Positions 10,956 to 18,398 of a stretch of 19,881 nucleotides of DNA are shown one piece after another. Within the stretch, counting starts at the first letter, position 1. The number at the start of each line of letters is the position of its first letter. Origin of the DNA: Terana coerulea (Eukaryota; Basidiomycota; Agaricomycetes; Polyporales; Phanerochaetaceae); NCBI GenBank assembly GCA_024811115.1, contig JAKOGH010000205.1:1-19881 (forward strand). Direction: 5' to 3'. A program made the translations under genes and the position numbers. Under the pieces are notes generated by a model that worked only from the letters and a program-made list of their open reading frames with translations, was not told the DNA's origin and searched no databases.

Positions 10956-11111
10956 CTACGGAGCTAGGGGAAGAGCTGACACGTTGAAGGAAGCCAGGTA
11001 TAAGGGCAATATTCGAGCCAATGCTGTAGAAGCCACCACCGGCATTGATCCTTGCGGCCGCCACGACGCGAAAGGCACACCCAAGCAAACTTGCAAGGGC
11101 TGTGAACGCAT
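10956..11111 (-). CDS. Possible 51-aa ORF downstream of an orphan TATA box
   Basis: On the minus strand, the first ATG after the TATA box at 11232-11240 is at 11111. It opens a 51-codon frame that ends at the TAG at 10958-10956. The predicted peptide begins MRSQPLQVCLGVPF and has a hydrophobic, Ala/Leu-rich second half; no family is recognised. A GTGAGT-like donor lies in the putative leader (about 11211-11206), so the true transcript could be spliced differently. The TATA position is the only support for this being a gene. Confidence 0.15.
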   Translation of the reverse strand: MRSQPLQVCLGVPFASWRPQGSMPVVASTALARILPLYLASFNVSALPLAP

Positions 11112-11231
11112 TCGGGTTGTGGTGCAGCAGGCTCAAGCCGAAAGGGCTCCTACAGCGCAGTCGAAATGGGGAGTGAGCGAAGTGGAGATGAAACTGAGCG
11201 GCGGATGGACTCACCTCGACTTGCACCGCGG

Positions 11232-11240
11232 CTTTTTATA
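11232..11240 (-). promoter_or_regulatory. Orphan TATA box (TATAAAAAG) on the minus strand
   Basis: The minus strand reads GGTATAAAAAGCC in an otherwise GC-rich context, as good a TATA element as those before the aegerolysin and the AAA ATPase. About 30 nt downstream the strand becomes CT-rich (TTTCATCTCCACTTCGC), which would suit a transcription start. No recognisable gene follows. Confidence 0.4.
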
Positions 11241-13541
11241 CCTCTGCGCGCTGGCGCCGTGGAACCGCAGACGGCAGGGCATTGGCTCGCCCGGGCTCGC
11301 CACAGCACAGCTCCCGTTGTCCACTCACATGCAGCCAGCGTGGCGCGATCAGGAACTGAAGCTGGAAGCGAGCATAGACTGAATGGGCGGGTACAAAATC
11401 TTCTGGCCGCGGAAACCATGGGTCGGCCGGGGCGTGCCGCTGAGTGCTTGTCAGTTAGGCATCCGCGATGGCTTGCTGGTTGTGCCGCCACTGCCGCCAC
11501 TGTATACGCGTGACAGCCAGACCAGGCATGCAGGAGTGCCTGAAACCTAGTTGGCAGGCTAAGGCAAGGCACACTGTGGCTTCCCGGCTTTCATTGTTCG
11601 TGGCAGAAACTGTCGTGTCGCAATGAAACCGTAGGGATTGTTGAGATGACGTAAAGCTGCAACGCACCGCACGGATGGGTGGATGCGGGAAGGCCACAGC
11701 AGCGCAACGGAATTAATGCCCAAGACCGGAAAGCGCAAAGCAACGGGACTTACCGAGGCGATACTGCGCACCCGGAGCGATCTGGTGGACGTAATGCCCG
11801 CTTGCAGTAGCTTAGTAGACTGACATTTGGAGCGAGAGCGCGAGTAAAATCAAGCGAACGTTGCGAAGAGCCTGCGCTTTGAGGGTGCATCTGATGGAGG
11901 GCATGAGGCTAGCAAACCTTGCATACCACCGACGTTGTATGTATCGAAGCAACTCATCACCAACAAACTGATAAGCTAAGTCATTCATGGGTAGACTCAC
12001 ATCGGCTCCAGTCGGCCCGACCAGGGGCATATGAATGTTCATCACTCGAACTGTCCAGTAAGCTCAAACGCTGTGCTTTCCCCCATCGGTCGTTCTTTTC
12101 GGCGACAAATGAGGTCAGACAGATACGACGTCATACCGTAAGGCGGACATAGTAGATGGAGAAAAGAACACTTCAACTCACCCGTTTACCATGAGGCTAT
12201 GAGACGAAACGACCAGCTTCAGCCTTTGCGGTGATTGCGGACTGCGATGCAGATCCAAGCATGAGACAACGAAGCGAGAGAGCTCCAAGGGAAGTATTTC
12301 GCATCGTCATCACGCACCGATTGTACGCATTGTCCAGAAAACATGCTGGTGGCGTTAATAAGCTTATTCGGAACTGGGTTCGAAGTTAAGGTGATTGTTG
12401 GCAGACACGGGGTCGGCGGCCGGCTTGGCGCAGCCCATAAACATCCTTGAAAAGAATTTGCTTGTATGACACCGTCACATGCGGCAAGGGATGACTGTGC
12501 AGCTTCCTACACAGACACAAGGAGCTTGTATGTCAGTCAACATGACTCCACGGTGAGAGTGGAGGCCCCTACCGCGATCCACTTGGGCACCTGCATAGGT
12601 TCCGATTCACAGCCGAATGTGAAAAAGCCGCATGTCGGAAAACATTAGTACTGCACAAACAAACACGGCGGTCCTCACCTTTCACCGCCGATTGCATTAT
12701 CCCCTTTCTCAAACCCTCACGAGTGTCCGTGCCGCGTATGACGCCAGCTTGCATTGCGAATCTGCTCGATGAGGCCTAACATCGCCGTATCCCGCTGCCT
12801 GGTGTATGCAGCATGGCGGCGTCCCGCTTCCGTACATCTTCCACTTCTCCTCGTGGCCGCATATATGGACCAAAGAGCACGCCGGCGAGCGCATGTTGGT
12901 TCAACCATGGTTTTGAGTTGTAAGATGGCCTTCTATAGTAGCATCTCATCGGTGGCGTCCTCTAGAATGGCGTGCTGCAATGGCTGCGACAGGTCAGGCT
13001 TTGTTGCCCTTCAGCCTTGAGCCTATGATCATCGGTCATCTGAGGCTCGATAGCATTTGGAACGAGATGTGGCGCACCTTTACGTAGCCTTGAGCAAGTC
13101 AAAACACTATCTGCACAACGCAAGTGGGCCTCTGACCAGACTTCTCCTTCGGCGAAGGCGTCATGGCCTAAGCTGCCAACCGTGATGCGTGGGACAGCGA
13201 ATCCGAATGTTGAGGACCAATGTAAGAGTAGAGAGCTACACGAGGGGCTATCGTTGCTCTGTGAGTGGCTTGGTGGGCCTAACGACGTATCCGTAGTCCA
13301 CGCAGGTTGTCCCGCCGTTTCTCTGTCTTGGGGAGACTAAGTAGTTGTGAGGAAGTGGAGAGAGCTGTCGCAATTCACAAATAGCGGTCCTACATCGTGA
13401 TAAGCAGTAAAATAAGCAATTTTCAGCCCGCACCGACGCATAATACAGCTGCTTATTAGTATTCATTCTCGATGGTTGAGGGATTGTAGCAGAGCGACGC
13501 TGCGTACTAAGCGCCTTGACGCGGCTCTGAGTCTGAGCACA

Positions 13542-13563
13542 CTGATGCGCTTGATGCGCCATC
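13542..13563 (+). repeat. Short dispersed motif, copy 1
   Basis: Contains CTGATGCGCTT joined to GATGCGCCATCA, overlapping TGATGCGC units that form a near-palindrome. The same two halves recur in the same orientation at 17092-17118 with five extra bases between them. Confidence 0.6.
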
Positions 13564-13624
13564 AGTTTCTGTATAGCTCACGAGGCGCCCTCGAGGGACG
13601 GTTACCGGCGACCGCGTCTGCTTA

Positions 13625-13640
13625 ACTTACTTACTTACTT
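13625..13640 (+). repeat. (ACTT)n microsatellite
   Basis: Four tandem ACTT units, followed by a T-rich TTTATTTATTTTCTTT tract. A simple-sequence repeat in gene-free DNA. Confidence 0.7.
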
Positions 13641-14168
13641 GCTTTATTTATTTTCTTTGAGAACTAAGCTGCAGTCTCTTTGCGTTTAGAATTTCAGATC
13701 AATTAAACCAGTACTACTCCCGACTACTTAGTGATTCTATAACCTCTGGCCCCGGTACTGAGAGTTTAGGTTAACGTTCACCGCAGTAAAGGCTAGGTTG
13801 GTATGCCATGCGTATGACGGCCTCCAAGGACTAGCACCTGATTCAACACGGATCTCTCATAGGTTGTTGGAACCGATCAGTGCATGCGCCGCCGGGAACA
13901 AGGTCGAAAAGACAAAGTACGAGTATTGGGCTACCTAGCAAGGTGCCGGCCTCACGCCGTTGGGTTAATGGAGGGATCAAGCTCGGGAGAGTTCAGCGAA
14001 CATCGTCAATTGAAGCTGGTCATACAAGGCAATACATGGCAAGTTGCTATCTTTCCCTCTTCACATCTGATATTTGTCTCCTTCGTAGTGAGCGAGTATG
14101 AGAGAGCTGGCTCCGAAATCAGAGTCATTGCCATAGGTTCAAACCGCAAACGACAATTTACTCACCTC

Positions 14169-14646
14169 TTAAGGCATCTTGAAGAACTTAACAGTGATCG
14201 TGCCCAGGGCGCCGCTGTTCAGGTTCTCACCCGAGGAGTCGACCATCCACTTGGAGTTCGACCCGGAGACCGTCCAGGTGTTGGTCTTCGAGCCCCATGG
14301 GCACGACCAGTAGAACGAACGCACGAGCGCACCGCCCTCCTCGTAGATGTCGAACGAGCCCTCGGTGCCGGACGACGCGTCAGAGCGGCCGCACGAGTTG
14401 ATCTTGAACTCGCCGCCGCCAGGGGCGATCTTGTACCCCTCGATCTCGGACTTCCAGTCCTCGATCTCAGCATCCTTGTTGCCTGCAAACAGAAGGCGGC
14501 CGTGAGCGAAATGAGAAGGGGTAAGGGGCAGTGAACGCACCGTCTCTGTAGAACTTGCCCCAGCTGAGGACAACGTTCTTGACGACGAGGGTGCCGTTGG
14601 GGCTGACGTTCTGGAGAACGATGGTGACCCATTGAGCGTAAGCCAT
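14169..14646 (-). CDS. Aegerolysin family protein
   Basis: Small beta-sandwich protein of the aegerolysin family. Members bind specific membrane lipids such as sphingomyelin/cholesterol or ceramide phosphoethanolamine, and some act with a MACPF partner as a two-part pore-forming cytolysin. Two exons on the minus strand, 14646-14541 and 14482-14169, flank a 58-nt GTGCGT...GCAG intron and give 139 aa, typical for the family. Recognisable segments are EGYKIAPGGGEFKINSCGR, a Trp/Cys-rich SFYWSCPWGS and a GTITVKFFKMP C-terminus. There is no signal peptide, as is usual in this family. A TATA box lies about 90 nt upstream of the ATG. No MACPF gene is seen in the window, so whether this copy is cytolytic cannot be told. 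The frame is intact. Confidence 0.93.
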
Positions 14647-14730
14647 TGCAAAATATGTGCGATTAGAGTGGTGTTGGTAGAGTGTGTGGTGCGAGACCGA
14701 TTTACGGGAATAACGACCTGGAGAGCGGGG

Positions 14731-14737
14731 TTTTATA
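14731..14737 (-). promoter_or_regulatory. TATA box of the aegerolysin gene
   Basis: TATAAAA on the minus strand, about 85-90 nt upstream of the aegerolysin ATG at 14646. This leaves room for a leader of roughly 55-60 nt. A strong TATA box fits the usual high, stage-specific expression of aegerolysins, but that is inference. Confidence 0.7.
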
Positions 14738-14763
14738 GCTGAAAGAAAGCGCTCACTCCATGG

Positions 14764-15245
14764 CTATCGCCAGAAGGCGTTGTATACCATCCACGCAAGA
14801 ATCTGTTCGGTGGGGTAGGAAATGTAAATGAAAGTAGTTAGCGAGCCGGGGAAGGCACATTGCCGAATAGAGCGCCATAGCCCCCGACGTAAAACATTCC
14901 GGGTCGCCGTACGAGGCCCATCTCCAGAAGCGGCGGCTGACCATAACCATGACATGTCGAATGCAGGATACCGACAAAGGGCGTAAACGCACCGTCGCCA
15001 CCCCAAGGCATGGCCGCTTGGATGGAGTTCGGCGACATCGCTTGCCCGCCCCGTTCCTAGAATGAACGAAAATAACAATGCCTGACAGCGGCATGTTGCT
15101 TCGAGCTATTGTCTTGGATTAACCGCTACTGCACGACAGGTTAAATGATGTCGCTTACCATGACTTCAATGACAGTGCACTCGCAGAGCTCCCATCTCGC
15201 AGGCACCGTCCATGGCTTACGATGCTGAGTTACAATTATCTCCAT
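14764..15245 (-). CDS. Cryptic three-exon gene, unknown ~107-aa protein
   Basis: I do not recognise this protein. On the minus strand three open blocks join in frame. Exon 1 is 15245-15159 (begins MEIIVTQHRKPWTVP, open further upstream to a TAA at 15293). A 102-nt intron follows, with donor GTAAGC and acceptor TTCATTCTAG. Exon 2 is 15056-14859 (PWGGDGAFTPFVGIL, RRPGMFYVGGYGALFGN). A 56-nt intron follows, with weak donor GTGCCT, CTAAC branch motif and acceptor GAACAG. Exon 3 is 14802-14764 (ILAWMVYNAFWR, TAG). The sum is 324 nt, 107 aa. The join GALFGN/ILAWMVYNAF reads as one hydrophobic, possibly membrane-embedded C-terminus. The start is uncertain because earlier exons may exist. It ends about 30 nt upstream of the aegerolysin TATA box. 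It could be a gene fragment. Confidence 0.35.
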
Positions 15246-15293
15246 TACTAGCAGTGCCGCCGTCAGCTGGTCAGGTCTGGACGCATTTTTTTA

Positions 15294-15437
15294 ATGGACG
15301 GCGATATCATAACAGCGATGAACGTGGGGTGTGGTGCTGAGGGAGCATGTAATCGACATTGCCGATGGGAATGAGTTTAGTCAATACGGAAATTCACAAT
15401 GGCGCACCTTGAGGTAGCCCGAAGGAGCTGGAGTAAG
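15294..15437. other. Short intergenic gap
   Basis: Nothing recognisable. It lies between the cryptic gene and the 3' end of the F-box-like pseudogene and includes a poly-T stretch at 15286-15292 just at its edge. Confidence 0.3.
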
Positions 15438-16809
15438 TCATTTGTCAATACGAGTCAGTTCTCCTTTGCACCAACATCGAAGAATGCCCTGTCCGTATAC
15501 TCCAGGGAAATTCGTTAAGGCTTCGCTTTGCCATTTGAGAGCCTCCTTCGTGTCTACGCCGTAAATACCAGCGTGGGCGTCGCGATTGTACCTCTCGCTG
15601 CTCGTCAGCTGTAGTGCGCGTCGATCAACTCCGACGATACGTAGTGATGAGATCTCATGGAGAGCACTGTCCAGGCCGGCCCATGCTGTCGGTGGAGGTT
15701 CTTGTGCGTCGGAAGACTTCCAGAAGTTTAGGAAGAGCGTTACAAGACTCTTTCCTACGCATTGCGAGAAGAGTTCGAGGAGCGACTCTATGCTCTCTGG
15801 GTCGAATGGGATATCCAGTATCAACGTTCTATGACTCTTCATGCCGGGAATCATAGAGGTCACTATGGTAGAAATAAGCCCTAAAACGCTGAGCGCGAGG
15901 GAAGCAGTCCTGGCTTACGAGGAATCCCACGCATATGTTCTGTTAAGAACTAAAGGTTGAGAATTTCGAGTGTGTTAACGGACTCCGTTAGGGTGTAGGA
16001 AATGCTCATAAACTGCTCGGGGTCCAGAATTGGGAATTGAAAGACTGCTTGCTGGAGCGCGCTCGCCCTTCCAGACTTCGCAAGCCAGCGAAGAAAAGAC
16101 AACGACCGCCCGTCTACATTCCAGGGAGTCGTTGCGTTAATGAGAAGATGCAGCAAGCATATTCAATGGGAGCGAGCTGAAGGAGATACACGCACAGCTG
16201 GCGCAACTTGACTCTACAACGGTTCGAAAAGCAATATCTTCGTCAGGTTCTTGAGAGAGGATATCAGCCTCCGTAAGTCATTGACAGACTCGATCACTAT
16301 GTCACGTAGCAAAAATTGGGTCACGGCCGCAAACTGGCGCATCGCAAGAAAAAAAGGCCGGCGCAGGGTGAAACCAGCGGTTTTGAAGAGCCAGTGCGCC
16401 GAGTCTGGGCAGTGACATGGGAAATTGCAAGGGTACGGCGTTGATCCAAGGGGGAAAAGGACCGCTGCGCGGCCGCAGATCGCCTCGACAGCGCCGTACT
16501 TATCTCTAACAGAGGTCAGAGTTACGGCCGAGGAACGCCAGGAACTTGTCCGTCAGCGCCCTTCTGTTCATCGCAGAGTCCATGTCGATCCCGACATTGC
16601 AGAACATATGGTATTGACTTCGGGGAAGCCAGGCATGTCAGATCAGTGCGCATGCCGATGGTGCTTTCAAGACGATAGGCTGCCACTGCCATTCGAGAAG
16701 GGGCTTCCGGTCGGCCACGCAGTCGATGATGCGCTCACAGACCCCTAAACATTTATTGAGTGTTTAAAGCTTTGATAATGCGGGTATTCCAGCGACCTCA
16801 ATACTCACC
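15438..16809 (-). pseudogene. Decayed F-box/LRR-like protein gene
   Basis: Read on the minus strand, this is the remains of an Agaricomycete F-box-type protein with degenerate leucine-rich repeats, normally an SCF ubiquitin-ligase substrate adaptor. In order: VCERIIDCVADRK (F-box), ACALI-stop-HAWLPRSQYHMF, NAVPLQFPMSLPRLGALAL, MRQFAAVTQFLLRD, NDLRRLISSLKNLTKILLF, SLSFLRWLAKSGRASALQQ, and a C-terminal block 15863-15438 ending in GVYGQGILRCWCKGEL. Lesions: TGA at 16640-16638 where the family has Cys in C-A-L-V-C-R-A-W; TAG at 16508-16506; an extra T in a seven-T run (16349-16355); stops at 16216-16214, 16165-16163 and 15952-15950. A plausible first intron (GTGAGT at 16808 to TTTAG at 16745) remains. 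Some later stops could lie in introns, but the first TGA and the T-run shift cannot. Confidence 0.7.
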
Positions 16810-17010
16810 ATGTGCCTTTGACGCGGAAATGGCCTACGGTCTACCCGACTCCCACAAGTTCATGAGCGGGTCAAGGACCAAGGTCGGCGGGGATTTGTCC
16901 TGCTATAAGACTGTGTTTTCTTTCCTTATATGTACCCAGTCAAGCACCATGTTAGCGCTCTTCACTGGCAGAAGTAAGAGCTGGAGATGGTTCTGTCTGC
17001 AAGCTTCATA

Positions 17011-17034
17011 GTCAACGTTGACGTTGAACGTTGA
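17011..17034 (+). repeat. 12-nt palindrome with ACGTTGA repeats
   Basis: GTCAACGTTGAC is a perfect palindrome at 17011-17022, and ACGTTGA-like units continue to about 17034. This could be a dimeric transcription-factor site or a chance simple repeat. Confidence 0.5.
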
Positions 17035-17091
17035 AGGATCGCAGCAAAGCGGTGTTGACGGGCGCCTGTGCCGTATCCCGCGCTACTACGC

Positions 17092-17118
17092 CTGATGCGC
17101 TTTGACTGATGCGCCATC
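17092..17118 (+). repeat. Short dispersed motif, copy 2
   Basis: CTGATGCGCTT, then TGACT, then GATGCGCCATCA. Both halves match 13542-13563 exactly and in the same orientation; copy 1 lacks the five central bases. Confidence 0.6.
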
Positions 17119-18315
17119 ACAACCCCTGGCTCTTCAAAGTTTACTGAGCACTCACGTTCCATACTCTACCACTGCACCACATCTTCTTAGACTCCAGCCA
17201 TATCTCTGAAACTGTGTACAACCGTGAAATTTCTCACAGGTAAGATCCTCGACAACGGCACACCATCCACGCACACGATTGCTGCACCTAGTCTGTTTTC
17301 TGACGCGTGGGCCTTAAGCACTAGTCCCATATATGGCGATTCTCGCTCGATTTGGATATATTAGTCATCAAGCGCCTTTCCCTCGCTCTGCTGCCTCTGT
17401 CACCGGAGAAGACGACGATGCTGTGACAAGACACTGACGAGCCTCCGCATATCATACAACAACATAGGAACCACCTTCAATAGGTACACCTTTGTCTCTT
17501 TTTCTGCAGCACTTGACTGAAAACCACTGCTCAGGCAGGCCCCGGACGCAGGGCATCGGTTGGGCATCGGCCTCTCCCACGCCTTGGTTAGCGTTTCAGC
17601 CTGGAGCTTCACAGCACACGTTCAACAACAATTAAATACCTTTAGAGATGTCTGTATTAGCCTCTTACTTATCCCAAATAAACACTTCTACACCGGGCAA
17701 GACCACATAGTTCTGGATGGTTTGATTAATCACTAGACCAGGCGCAGTGAAGCGAATGGCAATTCTTATCCCTTCTGGTAAGTTCCAGAGGGGTATATGT
17801 TATTGAGAAAACATATGTGTACAAGTAGGCACGCAGAACGCGAGTGCAGTGGGATGTTGTACGGTCCTTTACGCGTTGAACATCGCGTTGTTTGGTGTTG
17901 CTTGGCCTCTGTGTAAGCGGCATGTCGGCTGATGGCGGACTAGTGCCTAAGACCCCCGGTTGAAAAAGCAGACGTCAGACAGACGACCGTCCGTCACATC
18001 TGAGTCTGTCTACTCTGCCTAGGGAGACTAGCTGCACCTGGAAATGCTGTGGCCGAGAACCATGGACATAAGACCAGGGCTGTCCTCACACGGGTATGTA
18101 ATCCGTAGCTATTGCGCAACCAACATACTTATCAAGGGGCTCTGCACAGCTTCCAAGTACACATTACACCTTATTAGGGTGCCTAATATCACATACAACT
18201 GGTAGTCTTGGTGTATCTTGAGGTTCTCAACCGCTCGAGTCACTGCCATAGCGCTCTGCCGGGAGCGACAATGAACCAACTGAGCCAACCGAGTGGTTCA
18301 GGGTCCTCGATGCAG

Positions 18316-18323
18316 TATAAAGG
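18316..18323 (+). promoter_or_regulatory. TATA box of the AAA ATPase gene
   Basis: TATAAAGG, 83 nt upstream of the chosen ATG at 18399. An ATG at 18329 falls too close to the TATA box to be in most transcripts and opens another frame, which supports the 18399 start. Confidence 0.6.
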
Positions 18324-18398
18324 TCGCCATGATCCCTCCGTACGCACAAGAAGGCCTGACCTCACGCCCACACCAGACGAACCCTTTCACACCGAAAC

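Larger units (their letters stand above)
11241..14168. other. Long gene-poor stretch
   Basis: About 2.9 kb without a recognised gene. Several open frames exist on both strands (for example 11419-11150 and 12908-12717 on the minus strand, 13884-14534 on the plus strand), but none shows a domain I know and the last is partly antisense to the aegerolysin. An exon-like open block sits at 11908-11754 on the minus strand between TAG and GTAAGT. Small repeats are present near 13541 and 13625. No tRNA, rRNA or transposase was recognised. Confidence 0.4.
16810..18315. other. Gene-poor stretch upstream of the AAA ATPase
   Basis: No protein family recognised on either strand. It contains the palindrome GTCAACGTTGAC (17011-17022), the second copy of the TGATGCGC motif (17092-17118), and donor- or acceptor-like sites such as CACAGGTAAG near 17238 and TTTTTCTGCAG near 17500-17510 with no coding context. 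The part next to 18316 should hold the AAA gene promoter. Confidence 0.4.

Noticed and set aside
11150..11572. Minus-strand frame of 140 codons with an Arg/Ser-rich start
   Set aside because: The strong TATA box lies in its middle, the composition is biased by GC-rich DNA and no family is recognised.
11941..12045. Minus-strand segment reading LVGPTGAD, resembling a P-loop GTPase start
   Set aside because: The required Gly-Lys-Ser/Thr of a Walker A motif is absent and no other G-domain motif follows; judged a coincidence.
14125..14160. GGTTCAAACC sequence resembling a tRNA T-arm
   Set aside because: No acceptor stem, D-arm or anticodon arm can be fitted around it.
13884..14534. Plus-strand open frame of about 216 codons
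   Set aside because: Its 3' half is the exact antisense of the aegerolysin exons and its composition follows from that gene; no domain is seen.
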